Source: Propionibacterium cyclohexanicum (GTDB lineage: Bacteria > Actinomycetota > Actinomycetes > Propionibacteriales > Propionibacteriaceae). Taken from it: a DNA stretch of 64,000 bases. Below the pieces are notes generated by a model that made no database searches, was not told where the DNA came from, and worked only from the letters and a program-made list of their open reading frames with translations. The translations under genes and the position numbers were made by a program. Location of the stretch: contig NZ_FOGZ01000004.1 in NCBI RefSeq assembly GCF_900111365.1, positions 62,001-126,000 of the forward strand, given 5' to 3'. This document shows, one piece after another, positions 15,702 to 25,374 of the stretch (position 1 is the first letter of the stretch; every line of letters starts with the position of its first letter).

Positions 15702-17801
15702 TCAGCGGTGTCCGCCCAATCGCCGCAACGCGTTGACCGCAACGTCCAGGGAGCTTGTCCTCCAGAAGGGCGGCAAAGAGGCTTGGAGATAGGGGCCGTA
15801 GCGAGCCGTGACCAGCCGGGGATCCAGCACCGCCACCACCCCCCGATCAGCACTGCTGCGGATCAGACGTCCGGCACCTTGGGCGAGCAGGAGAGCGGCG
15901 TGCGATGCGGCTATCCGCATGAATCCGTTGCCTCCTGCACCGTTGACCGCCTGCTGACGCGCCTGGCTCAGCGGATCGTCGGGGCGCGGGAACGGAATCC
16001 GATCGATGATGACGAGTTGGCACGACTCCCCCGGCACGTCGATGCCCTGCCACAACGACATCGTGCCGAACAGGCTGGTGGCTGGGTCGGCAGTGAACCG
16101 CCGAGTCAGCTCCGGCAGTTGCATCTCCCCCTGGCACAGCAGGGGCAGCGAAGGCAGCTCGGCGCGGACGTGGCGCGCCGCCAGCTCCGCATTGCGCTGG
16201 GAGGAGAACAGGCCCAGGGTCCGGCCGTGTGCTGCCCAGATCAGCTGCGCGATCTGGTTGAGGACCTCCTGGGCCATGCCCTCGCGGGCCGGCCTGGGCG
16301 CTGCGGAGGCGATATAGAGAATGGCCTGATGTGCGTAATCGAAGGGGGACCCGACATCGATTCCGCGCCAGTTGGAGATGTCCTCGGGTTCGTCCGGCGC
16401 CTCTGCGCCCTCACGCGGCCCGGCAGACCCGATGTGCGCGACGGACTCGACCCGATCCGCCGATCGCAGACCCACCTGACCGGCCATCGCCTCGAACGAC
16501 CCGCCGATGGCCAGCGTCGCCGAGGTGAGGACTGTCACTGCTCGCGAGAGAATCGCATGGCGCAGCAGCCCAGCCACCGACAGAGGCGCCACGTTGAGCT
16601 GGCGCCCGGCGAACCTGCTCTCGCTGACCCACACCACATCGGTGTCCGCGAGTGCCGCCATCCGCTCGCAGCTCTCGAAGACCTCCTGCATCCCGGCCTG
16701 AGCCTGGGCGCGCTCGGTGTCCACCTCGGCCTTGGGGCCCCTTTGGGTCAGTGCGCTCAGCGCCGAGCGGGACAGCTCTCGCAGTCTGGCGAGGGCCAGC
16801 ACCGTTGTCGCCTGAGGACTGGTCACCCTGCCCAGATCCCCCAGGGCCAGGGCACCGAGCAGCGAATCGGCGGCCTCGATCAGATCCGTGCTCACCTGGT
16901 CGTTCAGCCATGGGGCGGACCGGCGCGCTGCTCTCTCGATGCGCTGGGGACTCAGTTCCTGACTGGCGGCTCCGGTCACCCGGGCGGTCAGCTCGTGAGC
17001 CTCGTCGATGATCACCGCGTCGTGTTCGGGGATGACACCTCGCTGGTTGAGGGCATCGATCGCGAAGAGAGCGTGGTTGGTGACGATCACATCGGCCTGA
17101 CGGGCCCTGGCCCTCGACTGCTCGGTGAAGCACTCGTCGTAGAACGGGCAGCGTGAGCCCAGGCATTCGCGCGAGCTGATGCTCACCTGGGCCCAGGCCC
17201 GGGCCGAGTGCCGGGGTGCGTCGTCCCGGTCGGCAAGACCGTGCTCGGCCCGCTCGTGCCCGATCCACTCGCGCAGCGCGATCACCTCGGCTCCCAGTGC
17301 CGTATCGGGATCGGCAGCAGCATGCGCCGCCTCATTGATCTCCTCACCCCCGATCAGCGCCTCCTGCTCCTCAGCGCCACCCTCGAGGGCCCGCAGCAGG
17401 CAGGCGTAGTTGCGCCTGCCCTTCACGATCGCGGCAACCGGTTCACGCCCTGTCACCGCCGCGACGGCGGCTGCCGCCGCGGGGATGTCCTTGGTGGCCA
17501 GCTGGGCCTGCAAGGCCAGCGTTGCGGTCGCCACCACCACCGCATGCCCGCTGCGCTGCGCGTGGACGAGTGCGGGCGCCAGATAGCCCAGCGACTTTCC
17601 GGTGCCGGTGCCCGCCTGTACGAGCAGATGGCATCGGCCCTCGAGGGCGTGGGCCACTGCGTCGGCCATCTTCTCCTGGCCCTCGCGCGGCGCACCGCCG
17701 ATCGCCTCGATCGCCGCGGCGAGCACCTCGCGGTGCCGGCCGATGCCATCGTCGTCCTTCGCGGCGGATGGGGCGGTAACCGTATCGGTCCTGGCGCTCA
17801 T
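15702..17801 (-). CDS. dinG: DinG-family ATP-dependent DNA helicase
   Basis: XPD-like superfamily 2 helicase, 699 residues. Walker A is AGTGTGKSLGYLAP near residues 62-75, the DEAH box is IIDEAHEL, and the iron-sulfur cluster cysteines are the first one in NYACLLRAL plus the group ECLGSRCPFYDECF. C-terminal motifs include MSLWQGIDVPGESC and QGAGRLIRSSADRG. Its ATG overlaps the hflX stop by 4 bp (ATGA), so it is the last gene of a coupled minus-strand operon. Roles in unwinding R-loops or forked DNA are known for the family; no LexA box is visible nearby, so SOS control is not indicated. Confidence 0.9.
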   Translation of the reverse strand: MSARTDTVTAPSAAKDDDGIGRHREVLAAAIEAIGGAPREGQEKMADAVAHALEGRCHLLVQAGTGTGKSLGYLAPALVHAQRSGHAVVVATATLALQAQLATKDIPAAAAAVAAVTGREPVAAIVKGRRNYACLLRALEGGAEEQEALIGGEEINEAAHAAADPDTALGAEVIALREWIGHERAEHGLADRDDAPRHSARAWAQVSISSRECLGSRCPFYDECFTEQSRARARQADVIVTNHALFAIDALNQRGVIPEHDAVIIDEAHELTARVTGAASQELSPQRIERAARRSAPWLNDQVSTDLIEAADSLLGALALGDLGRVTSPQATTVLALARLRELSRSALSALTQRGPKAEVDTERAQAQAGMQEVFESCERMAALADTDVVWVSESRFAGRQLNVAPLSVAGLLRHAILSRAVTVLTSATLAIGGSFEAMAGQVGLRSADRVESVAHIGSAGPREGAEAPDEPEDISNWRGIDVGSPFDYAHQAILYIASAAPRPAREGMAQEVLNQIAQLIWAAHGRTLGLFSSQRNAELAARHVRAELPSLPLLCQGEMQLPELTRRFTADPATSLFGTMSLWQGIDVPGESCQLVIIDRIPFPRPDDPLSQARQQAVNGAGGNGFMRIAASHAALLLAQGAGRLIRSSADRGVVAVLDPRLVTARYGPYLQASLPPFWRTSSLDVAVNALRRLGGHR

Positions 17802-19279
17802 GCCCGGGCGAACTGGCGCAGTTCCCCCGCCAGATCGGGGTGCACCTGGGCGACGAGGTGTGTGCCTTCAGCCACATACTCGTCCACACTGATCTGGCCG
17901 TTGCGGTGCACCCTGTCGACCAGATCGCCCCTTCCCCAGGGAATGACGACGTCGATGGACTCCTGGGGGGACGGCAGCCCGTCCTCGATCGCGGCACGTA
18001 GCTCACCGAGCCCATCGCCCGATCGCGCACTGACCAGTACCACCCGGTCCCCCGCATTGCGCAATGCGGCCAGCACCTCGGGTTGGGCTTGATCGATCTT
18101 GTTGACGGCCAGCAGCTCGGGCCGTCCAGCCGCGCCGATCGACTCGAGGACGCCCCGCACGGCATCGATCTGCCCCTGTGGGTCGGGGTCCGAACCGTCG
18201 ACCACATGCACCAGCAGGTCGGCCTGGACCGACTCCTCCAGGGTGGAGCGGAAGGCCTCGACAAGATCGGTGGGCAGGTGCCGCACGAAGCCCACCGTAT
18301 CGGTGAGGGTGTAGACCCGCCCATCGGCGGTCCGGCAACGCCGAGTGGTCGGGTCCAGGGTGGCGAAGAGCGCGTCCTCGACAAGCACCCCTGCCCCGGT
18401 GAGCCGGTTGAGCAGTGAACTCTTCCCCGCGTTGGTATAACCCACCAGGGCCACCGAGGGCACCCTGCTGCGACGGCGGTCGCCCCGCTGCACCTGGCGG
18501 GTGGCCTCCATGGCTCGCAATCTCTTGCGCAGTATTGCGATCCTGGTGTTGATCCGGCGCCGGTCGGTCTCGATGCGGGTCTCACCGGGGCCTCGGCCAC
18601 CGATACCCACGCCACCGGCGGCCCGTCCGCCGACCTGACGAGACAGGCTCTCGCCCCAGCCACGCAAGCGCTGCTTCATGTAGTTGAGCTGGGCCAGCTC
18701 CACCTGCGCCTTGCCCTCCAGGCTGCGAGCGTGCTGGGCGAAGATGTCGAGGATGAGCGCGGTGCGATCGACAACCTTGACCTTGACCTGGTCCTCCAGG
18801 TTCCTCAGCTGGGCAGGAGTCAGTTCGCCATCGGCGATGACGGTGTCGGCACCGGTTGCCAGCACCACCTCACGGAGCTCCGCCACCTTGCCGCTGCCGA
18901 GATAGGTGGCGGCCTCGGGCCTGGAACGGCGCTGGATGAGGCCATCGAGCACCTGGGAGCCGGCAGTCTCGGCGAGCGCCTTGAGTTCCGCCATCGCATT
19001 GAGCGCATCGGCCTGGCTGCCATGGGTCCACACCGAAATCAGGACGACGCGTTCCAGGCGCAGCTGTCGGTACTCGACCTCGCTCTCGTCCTGAAGCTCC
19101 GTGGACATGCCCGGCACCCGGGTGAGGGCAGCCCTGTCCTCCAGGTCCAGCTGGTCCCCGTCGTCGTGCCCGTCGAATCGGGCGTTGTCCGGCTGCTGGT
19201 CACCCAGCGAGCCGGCGGGTTCATCGGCGAACCACTGGGCCTGCGGCTCGGGTTCGTGAGCATCATGGGAATCGTTCAT
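17798..19279 (-). CDS. hflX: Ribosome-associated GTPase HflX
   Basis: GTPase that splits and rescues stalled ribosomes. The N-terminal HflX domain (GSGKVAEL and GGRGPGETRIETDRRRI) is followed by a G domain with P-loop VGYTNAGKSSLLN, DPTTRR, DTVGFV and NKID. I prefer the ATG at 19279 (MNDSHDAHEP), preceded by GGGGGGA, which gives 493 residues; an in-frame TTG at 19327 overlaps the dapF stop and would add 16. It is downstream of dapF and overlaps dinG. An acidic, low-complexity stretch of about 50 residues precedes the conserved domain. Confidence 0.94.
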   Translation of the reverse strand: MNDSHDAHEPEPQAQWFADEPAGSLGDQQPDNARFDGHDDGDQLDLEDRAALTRVPGMSTELQDESEVEYRQLRLERVVLISVWTHGSQADALNAMAELKALAETAGSQVLDGLIQRRSRPEAATYLGSGKVAELREVVLATGADTVIADGELTPAQLRNLEDQVKVKVVDRTALILDIFAQHARSLEGKAQVELAQLNYMKQRLRGWGESLSRQVGGRAAGGVGIGGRGPGETRIETDRRRINTRIAILRKRLRAMEATRQVQRGDRRRSRVPSVALVGYTNAGKSSLLNRLTGAGVLVEDALFATLDPTTRRCRTADGRVYTLTDTVGFVRHLPTDLVEAFRSTLEESVQADLLVHVVDGSDPDPQGQIDAVRGVLESIGAAGRPELLAVNKIDQAQPEVLAALRNAGDRVVLVSARSGDGLGELRAAIEDGLPSPQESIDVVIPWGRGDLVDRVHRNGQISVDEYVAEGTHLVAQVHPDLAGELRQFARA

Positions 19280-19323
19280 CGTCCCCCCAGCCTGGCACAT
19301 CGCGCCTGGACCCCCAAGGGCAC

Positions 19324-20166
19324 TCAAGGTCTTGGCAGATCGGGCAGGTAGACGGTGCCGGTGGCAACGATGACAGCCGGCCCGGTGAGGAAGGCGTGGG
19401 ACCCGTCGATGTCCACGCTGAGCTCGCCTCCGGGCACTGTCACATCGACCCGGCCCGACTCACCGAGCCGGCCCAGCTGCGCTGCGGCGCTGGCCACCAC
19501 TCCGGTACCGCACGAAAGGGTCTCGCCCGAGCCCCGTTCGTGGACACGCATCCGCAGGGCGCGGGGCTCCTGGGCCCAGACGAATTCGAGGTTCGCCCCT
19601 TCGGGATAGGCATCCGAGTCGAACTGTGGCAGGCCAGTGAGATCCAACGCGTCGAGCTCGGCGGCAGAGTCGAGGAAGACCACCGCATGCGGATTGCCGA
19701 CGTCGACATGAACCGCCTCGTAGTGCGCTGCGGCCAGGCGAACCGCAGTCCTGGGCTCACTGACCTCCAGGGGACCAAGGTCGGCCCGGAAGCGTCCGTC
19801 GTTGAGCTCCCTCACCGACTTCGTGCCGGCCCGGGTCGCCACCTGGATGTCCTTCTCGTTCACATAGTCCTCGTCGAGCAGATATCTCGCGAAGACCCGT
19901 AGCCCATTGCCGCACATCTGGGCGATCGAGCCATCGGCATTGCGGTAGTCCATGAACCAAAGGCTGGGGTCACCATGCCATTCGGGCAGGAACTCGGCCT
20001 TGACGGCCCGGATCACCCCGTCCGCGCCGATCCCGCGATGCCGGTCGCACAGGAAGCGGACATCCTCGGCGCACAGCGGCGTGGAGTTCGTCCGGTCCTT
20101 GAGCAGGACGAAGTCATTCGAGGTGCCATGGCCCTTGGAGAATCCCCACGATCGCATGGCAGTCAT
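19324..20166 (-). CDS. dapF: Diaminopimelate epimerase
   Basis: Interconverts LL- and meso-diaminopimelate for lysine and peptidoglycan synthesis. The 280-residue protein has both catalytic cysteines in their family contexts: AQMCGNGLRVFARY (first half) and LSCGTGVVASAAA (second half). The N-terminal KGHGTSNDFVLL is typical. It lies between miaA (23 bp upstream) and hflX, the usual actinobacterial order. Confidence 0.95.
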   Translation of the reverse strand: MTAMRSWGFSKGHGTSNDFVLLKDRTNSTPLCAEDVRFLCDRHRGIGADGVIRAVKAEFLPEWHGDPSLWFMDYRNADGSIAQMCGNGLRVFARYLLDEDYVNEKDIQVATRAGTKSVRELNDGRFRADLGPLEVSEPRTAVRLAAAHYEAVHVDVGNPHAVVFLDSAAELDALDLTGLPQFDSDAYPEGANLEFVWAQEPRALRMRVHERGSGETLSCGTGVVASAAAQLGRLGESGRVDVTVPGGELSVDIDGSHAFLTGPAVIVATGTVYLPDLPRP

Positions 20167-20189
20167 TCTTCCACTGCCGCCGCGACCGG

Positions 20190-21134
20190 CTATTCGGAAG
20201 CCTTGTCGTGCACCAGGAGCTCGGCGATGTGCTCCTCAAGTCCAGGCGCGAGGGCCGGCAGCCAGCGAATCCGCGGGTCGCGGCGGAACCAGGAGAGCTG
20301 TCTGCGGGAGAAGCGTCTGGTCTGTTCGATCGTCTTGGCGATGGCCTGCTCCTCGCTCAGCGCACCGTCCAGCATGGCAAGCACCTGGCGGTAACCCAGT
20401 GCCCGAGATGCCGTGACGCCCTGGCGCAAGCCCTGCCGCACCAGCGTGCGCACCTCCTCGACCAGCCCCGCGTCGAACATGGCGTGAACGCGCTCGTCGA
20501 TGCGCCGGTCCATGGTCACCCGGTCCAGCTCCAAACCGAACTGATGCACGTCGGCCAGCAGATAGCGAGGCTCAGGAAGGCCTACCTCGAAGTGGCCCGT
20601 GAGGTCGAGGACCTCCAGGGCGCGCACCACTCGACGGGCGTTGCCGGGAAGGATCTTCGCCGCCGCTGCGGGGTCCCGCTCGGCGAGCACCTCATGGAGC
20701 GCCTCGGCGCCGAGGCGATCCAGCTGAGCCTCCCAGCGTTTGCGTACCGCAGGATCGGTGCCAGGAAACCGGAAGTCATCGATGACGGCCCTGGTGTACA
20801 GCGAAGAGCCCCCCACGAGGATCGGTGCGACGCCGCGCGCCCGCAGCACCTCGATGGTCCGGCGCGCCAAGACCTGGAAGTTCGCCACCGTGGAGCTCTC
20901 GCGGATGTCGAGGACATCGACGAGGTGATGAGGCACCATGGCCTGTTCCCTGGCGCTCGGCTTGGCCGTGCCGATGTCCATACCCCGGTAGAGGGCCATC
21001 GAGTCGGCATTCACTATCTCAGCCGGGAGTCCGAGGCCGGCCAGCCGCAAGGCCAGCCGGACGGCCAGGGAGGACTTCCCAGAGGCCGTCGGGCCGATGA
21101 TCACCGCCAGCGGCGGCGCTGAGCCAGGCTTCAC
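20190..21134 (-). CDS. miaA: tRNA dimethylallyltransferase
   Basis: Adds the dimethylallyl group to A37 of tRNAs that read UNN codons. The 314-residue protein has P-loop [14 protein letters not shown] at residues 12-25, [18 protein letters not shown] and [15 protein letters not shown]. Its start overlaps the end of miaB by 4 bp. MiaB acts next on the same base, so the pair forms a functional unit. Normal length for the family. Confidence 0.96.
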   Translation of the reverse strand: MKPGSAPPLAVIIGPTASGKSSLAVRLALRLAGLGLPAEIVNADSMALYRGMDIGTAKPSAREQAMVPHHLVDVLDIRESSTVANFQVLARRTIEVLRARGVAPILVGGSSLYTRAVIDDFRFPGTDPAVRKRWEAQLDRLGAEALHEVLAERDPAAAAKILPGNARRVVRALEVLDLTGHFEVGLPEPRYLLADVHQFGLELDRVTMDRRIDERVHAMFDAGLVEEVRTLVRQGLRQGVTASRALGYRQVLAMLDGALSEEQAIAKTIEQTRRFSRRQLSWFRRDPRIRWLPALAPGLEEHIAELLVHDKASE

Positions 21135-22645
21135 TGCCGGGACGGGATGGACGGCATTCCCAGCCCCACCCGCTCGTCGTGGCCAGCGTCCGCACCGGTG
21201 CCAGCCTGTCGAGCAGCCCAGGCGTCCCCTCCCCTGGTGCGCCGCAACCCGTGCAGTGGCGCGTCGGCGACCAGATGATGGGGGGCGCCGTAGGTGATCT
21301 CCACCTCGGCGATGTCACCTGGCCGTGGCATCTCCTCGCGGATCGAAGGCGCCGCGACGTGCACGAGCCGGTTGTCACGGGCCCGCCCCGACAACCGCTC
21401 GAGCTGCCCGTCCTTGCGCCCGGCCTCTGAGCCGAACATCACCTCGACGCGCGAGCCGACGAGTGACTGGTTTTCGCGCCAGGAGATCGCCTCCTGGACG
21501 GCAACGAGGCGCTCGTAGCGTTCCTGGACCACCTCGCGCGGCACCTGATGGTCCATCTCGCCAGCCGGAGTACCCGGGCGGATGGAGTACTGGAAGGTGA
21601 AGGCATTGGCGAACCGGGCCTGCTCGACGACGTCGAGAGTTGCCCGGAAGTCGTCCTCGGTCTCCCCCGGGAAACCGACGATGATGTCGGTGCTGATGGC
21701 AGCATCGGGCATCGCAGCCCGCACCCGCTCGAGGATCCCGAGGAAGCGCTGGGACCGGTAGCTGCGCCGCATCGCGTGAAGCACCCGGTCCGAGCCCGAT
21801 TGCAGAGGCATGTGTAGGTGGTGCATCACCGCAGGAGTCTGTGCCATCGCGTCGATGACATCATCGGTGAAGGCGGCGGGATGCGGGCTGGTGAAGCGCA
21901 GCCGCTCCAGGCCGTCGATGCGGCCGCAGGCACGCAGGAGCTTCGCGAACGCCGCCCGGTCACCGAACTGCGCGCCGTAGCTGTTCACATTCTGCCCCAG
22001 CAGGGTGATCTCCTGAACGCCCTCGTCGACGAGCATCCTCACCTCGTCGAGGATCTCGCCTGGACGCCGATCCGTCTCCTTGCCCCGTAACGAGGGAACG
22101 ATGCAGAAGGTGCAGGTGTTGTTGCAGCCGACACTGATCGAGACCCAGGCCGAATAGGGGGATTCCCGGTGGGTGGGCAGGTCGGAGGGGAACACCTGAA
22201 GTGCTTCGGCGATCTCCACCTGGCTCTCCTGGCGCATTCGGGCGCGTTCGAGCAGCAAGGGCAGGGAGCCAAGATTGTTGGTACCGAAGACCACATCGAC
22301 CCAGGGAGCCCGGCTGAGCACCGTCTCGCGATCCTTCTGGGCCATGCACCCGCCTACCGCTATCTGCATGCCCGGGTGTTGCTGCTTGACGGAGGCCATG
22401 TGCCCCAGGTTCCCGTACAGCCGGTTGTCGGCGTTCTCGCGCACGGCGCAGGTGTTGAAGACCACGACATCGGCGTCGGAGAATCCGCCATCGGCGGGCT
22501 CGGGTGCCCGCCGGTAGCCGGCTGTCTCCAACAGCCCGCCGATCCGCTCCGAGTCGTGCACATTCATCTGGCAGCCGTAGGTCACGACGTGGTAGGTGCG
22601 CGGCTCGCGCTCGAGGTGCATCGCTGTAGGCTGAGTAGTCGGCAT
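21131..22645 (-). CDS. miaB: tRNA-2-methylthio-N6-dimethylallyladenosine synthase
   Basis: Radical-SAM methylthiotransferase that makes ms2i6A37 in tRNA. The N-terminal MTTase domain has cysteines in [23 protein letters not shown] and VGGCMAQKD; the radical-SAM motif is [20 protein letters not shown]-like C-terminus follows. The ATG at 22645 is preceded by GGAGGGG. It overlaps miaA. The C-terminal 60 residues after the TRAM region are less conserved. Distinguished from RimO (34966-36429) by the NTCAVRENA motif. Confidence 0.95.
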   Translation of the reverse strand: MPTTQPTAMHLEREPRTYHVVTYGCQMNVHDSERIGGLLETAGYRRAPEPADGGFSDADVVVFNTCAVRENADNRLYGNLGHMASVKQQHPGMQIAVGGCMAQKDRETVLSRAPWVDVVFGTNNLGSLPLLLERARMRQESQVEIAEALQVFPSDLPTHRESPYSAWVSISVGCNNTCTFCIVPSLRGKETDRRPGEILDEVRMLVDEGVQEITLLGQNVNSYGAQFGDRAAFAKLLRACGRIDGLERLRFTSPHPAAFTDDVIDAMAQTPAVMHHLHMPLQSGSDRVLHAMRRSYRSQRFLGILERVRAAMPDAAISTDIIVGFPGETEDDFRATLDVVEQARFANAFTFQYSIRPGTPAGEMDHQVPREVVQERYERLVAVQEAISWRENQSLVGSRVEVMFGSEAGRKDGQLERLSGRARDNRLVHVAAPSIREEMPRPGDIAEVEITYGAPHHLVADAPLHGLRRTRGGDAWAARQAGTGADAGHDERVGLGMPSIPSRQ

Positions 22646-22772
22646 GGCCCCTCCATGCTAGTGCCGCATCCCCGGTTCTCTTCCAGACGCGGCATTCGGG
22701 GGATGACCAGGCCGATCAGGATAGCGCCCAGACGGTCCATTACAAACCTGTTACAGCTTGTGATCAAACTCA

Positions 22773-22798
22773 TTACCGCATTCGTTGGCCGCTAATCT
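22773..22798 (+). promoter_or_regulatory. Putative promoter of gluABCD, possibly leaderless
   Basis: TAATCT at 22793-22798 is a good -10 hexamer only 6 bp before the gluA ATG (22805), so transcription would start at or next to the initiation codon. TTACCG (22773-22778) is a weak -35 at a short 14-bp spacing. Two TTACA words lie further upstream (22741-22755). No ribosome site precedes gluA, in agreement. Confidence 0.45.
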
Positions 22799-22804
22799 TC
22801 GGCC

Positions 22805-23593
22805 ATGGCCCAGCTCCAGGACAAACCCTCGATTCCCCAGCACCATGGCGCCACCGCCGAGCCGATCGTCGAGCTCAAGAAGGTCAACAAGTCGTTCGGT
22901 GACAAGCAGGTGCTGTTCGACATCGACCTCACGGTGCGCTCTGGTGAGGTGGTCGTGATCCTCGGCCCCTCGGGCTCGGGCAAGTCAACCCTGTGCCGCA
23001 CGATCAACCGCCTCGAGGCCATCAATTCCGGTGAAATCCGGGTGGGCGGCCAGCTGCTGCCCGAGGAGGGCAAGGCGCTGGCCCAGCTCCGTGCCGAGGT
23101 GGGGATGGTCTTCCAGAGCTTCAACCTCTTCGCTCACAAGTCGGCGCTGGAGAACGTCACGCTCGGGCCGATCAAGGTGCGGGGCATGTCGAAGACGCAG
23201 GCCGAGGAGAAGGGCATGGCCCTGTTGCGCCGGGTTGGCGTCGAGGACCAGGCACACAAGTTGCCGGCCCAGCTGTCCGGTGGACAGCAACAGCGCGTGG
23301 CGATCGCGCGAGCGCTCGCGATGGATCCGAAGGTCCTGCTTTTCGACGAGCCCACCTCCGCGTTGGATCCCGAGATGGTCAACGAGGTCCTCGACGTCAT
23401 GAACGACCTGGTCAAGGCAGGCATGACGATGATCGTGGTGACCCACGAGATGGGCTTCGCCCGTCACGCCGCCGATCGGGTGGTCTTCATGTCCGACGGC
23501 CACATCGTCGAGGAGAACGATCCCGACAGCTTCTTCGACCATCCGCGAACCGAGCGGGCGAAGGACTTCCTGTCCAAACTGCTCACCCATTGA
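22805..23593 (+). CDS. gluA: Glutamate/polar amino-acid ABC transporter, ATP-binding protein
   Basis: ATPase of a polar amino-acid importer (262 residues). Walker [13 protein letters not shown] (about residues 59-70), Q-loop VFQSFNLF, signature [15 protein letters not shown], Walker [15 protein letters not shown] and switch VVTHEMGF are all intact. About 20 extra residues precede the conserved domain. The four-gene set ATPase, binding protein, two permeases in this order matches actinobacterial gluABCD. Glutamate specificity is by similarity of arrangement, not proven. Confidence 0.93.
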   Translation: MAQLQDKPSIPQHHGATAEPIVELKKVNKSFGDKQVLFDIDLTVRSGEVVVILGPSGSGKSTLCRTINRLEAINSGEIRVGGQLLPEEGKALAQLRAEVGMVFQSFNLFAHKSALENVTLGPIKVRGMSKTQAEEKGMALLRRVGVEDQAHKLPAQLSGGQQQRVAIARALAMDPKVLLFDEPTSALDPEMVNEVLDVMNDLVKAGMTMIVVTHEMGFARHAADRVVFMSDGHIVEENDPDSFFDHPRTERAKDFLSKLLTH

Positions 23594-23657
23594 TCTGCGT
23601 GCGGCCGACCATCCCAGGTCACCTGGCCGTCACCCCCCACCAGAAAGGAAGTGCACG

Positions 23658-24527
23658 ATGTTCCACCACTTCACGGCAGCCACCGCCCGGGCAGCGGCCG
23701 GCGCAGCACTGGCGTTCGTGCTCGTCTCGTCGATGTCAGCGTGCAGCGGCACGTCCGGATCCTCGGACGCCACCGGGTCCGCCCAGGGCAGGATCGCGAT
23801 CGGCGTGAAACTCGACCAGCCGGGAACCAGCCTCAAGGTCGGCAATGACCTCAAGGGCTTCGACGCCGACGTGGCCCGCTATGTCGCCGCCAAGATGGGC
23901 TACCAGCCGAGCCAGATCGACTTCAAGGAGGCCGTCTCGGCACAGCGCGAGACGATGATCGAGTCAGGTCAGGTGAAGTTCGTGGTCGGAACCTATTCGA
24001 TCACCGACTCTCGCAAGCAGCGGGTCGACTTCGCCGGACCCTACTTCATCGCGGGCCAGGACCTCCTGGTGCGCAGCGACGACAACTCGATCACCGGCCC
24101 CGACTCGCTCAATGGCAAGAAGCTGTGCTCGGTGACCGGCTCCACCTCGGCACAGACCATCAAGACCAAGTACGCCACCGGAGTTGACCTGCAGGAGATG
24201 GACTCCTACTCCAAGTGCGTCCAGGCCCTCGCCGGCGGACAGATCGATGCGCTGACCACCGACAATGTGATCCTGGCCGGCTATGCCGCCCAGAGCCAAT
24301 ACCAGGGCAAACTCAAGCTCGTGAACAAGCCCTTCACGACCGAGAAGTACGGTATCGGCCTGAAGAAGGGCGACACCGCCACCTGCACCACGCTCACCGA
24401 GGCCATCTCCACGATGATCAGCTCGGGCGAGTGGCAGAAGTCCGTCGACGAGAACCTCGGCAAGGGTGGCTTCACGGTCGACACGTCGACCAACCCGCCG
24501 ACACCTGCCGCGAACTGCGGCAATTGA
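23658..24527 (+). CDS. gluB: Glutamate-type ABC transporter substrate-binding lipoprotein
   Basis: Extracytoplasmic solute-binding protein (family 3), 289 residues. A signal peptide ends in the lipobox SMSAC, with Cys29 as the lipidated residue, followed by a Ser/Gly/Thr linker. The mature part has the amino-acid-binding pattern LKGFDADVARYVAAKMGY and the second-domain KKLCSVTGSTSA. Lipid anchoring places it outside the membrane near GluC/GluD. A strong hairpin directly after the stop may raise its transcript level over the permeases. Confidence 0.92.
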   Translation: MFHHFTAATARAAAGAALAFVLVSSMSACSGTSGSSDATGSAQGRIAIGVKLDQPGTSLKVGNDLKGFDADVARYVAAKMGYQPSQIDFKEAVSAQRETMIESGQVKFVVGTYSITDSRKQRVDFAGPYFIAGQDLLVRSDDNSITGPDSLNGKKLCSVTGSTSAQTIKTKYATGVDLQEMDSYSKCVQALAGGQIDALTTDNVILAGYAAQSQYQGKLKLVNKPFTTEKYGIGLKKGDTATCTTLTEAISTMISSGEWQKSVDENLGKGGFTVDTSTNPPTPAANCGN

Positions 24528-24533
24528 GCCCCA

Positions 24534-24574
24534 CCGGGGCCGCGAGGGGGAACCGATGTCCCCCGCGGCCCCGG
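24534..24574 (+). terminator. Strong intercistronic hairpin after gluB
   Basis: CCGGGGCCGCG and GGGGGA pair with TCCCCC and GCGGCCCCGG across a 7-nt loop, with a single bulged A; about 16-17 bp in all. It begins 7 nt after the gluB stop and has no T-run. Such hairpins often stabilise the binding-protein message and partly terminate before the permease genes. A second small hairpin, GAGGC/GCCTC, follows near 24612-24626. Confidence 0.6.
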
Positions 24575-24690
24575 CTGCACCTCCCTGATGGCTGTGCGGC
24601 CGCCCCCTGTGGAGGCTGTCCGCCTCGTGAATGGGGGCCCTCGGGGAGGTTGCCGACGATGGGCGCGGACATGGACAAGAAAGTGATCAG

Positions 24691-25374
24691 ATGAACGATT
24701 TGCTCGACCTGATGCGGCAGTTCCACATCCTCGAGGCCTTCTGGATGACGATCAAGATCTCCCTGCTCGGCATGCTCGGAGCACTTGTCCTGGGCACTGT
24801 CGTGGCGGTGATGAGGGTCAGCCCGATCGGCGTCTTCCAACTGTTCGCCAAGGCCTACGTGAGCCTGTGCGTGAATCTGCCGCTCACCCTCGTGGTCTTC
24901 TTCGCCTTCTTCGCCATGTTCCTGCTCCTGGGTATCCACCTGGCACCCCCGGGATCGCGCAACAGCACCGAGGCCTTCTTGTGGGGAGTGGTGGCCATAG
25001 CGGTCTATCACAGCGGTTTCGTCGCGGAGGCAATCCGCTCGGGTATCAATACAGTTCCTTTGGGACAGGCCGAGGCGGCCCGCGCGATCGGCCTCACCTT
25101 CGGCCAGACCCTCACCTCCGTGGTTCTTCCCCAGGCCCTGCGCGGCGCGATCTCCCCCTTGGGCACCACGGCGAACTCGCTGGTCAAGAACACTACGGTG
25201 CTCGCCACAATCGGCGTAGCGGAAGCGAGCTACCAGATGGCCAATATGATCGAGTTCCGCTCCGATGCGCTCTACGCGATCTTCTTCATCATGGCGGCCG
25301 GATTCGTCATCTTGACCTTGCCGCTCAATGTCTTCTTCACCCGGCTGTCCACGAAGCTGGCGGTCACCCGATGA
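24691..25374 (+). CDS. gluC: Glutamate-type ABC transporter permease 1
   Basis: Inner-membrane permease of the HisMQ type, 227 residues from MNDLLDLMRQF; the frame is open from 24631 but those residues do not fit the family. It has about five membrane segments and the cytoplasmic EAA loop that contacts the ATPase (GQAEAARAIGLTFGQTLTSV). The stop overlaps the gluD start by 4 bp (ATGA). It forms the pore with GluD. Confidence 0.92.
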   Translation: MNDLLDLMRQFHILEAFWMTIKISLLGMLGALVLGTVVAVMRVSPIGVFQLFAKAYVSLCVNLPLTLVVFFAFFAMFLLLGIHLAPPGSRNSTEAFLWGVVAIAVYHSGFVAEAIRSGINTVPLGQAEAARAIGLTFGQTLTSVVLPQALRGAISPLGTTANSLVKNTTVLATIGVAEASYQMANMIEFRSDALYAIFFIMAAGFVILTLPLNVFFTRLSTKLAVTR

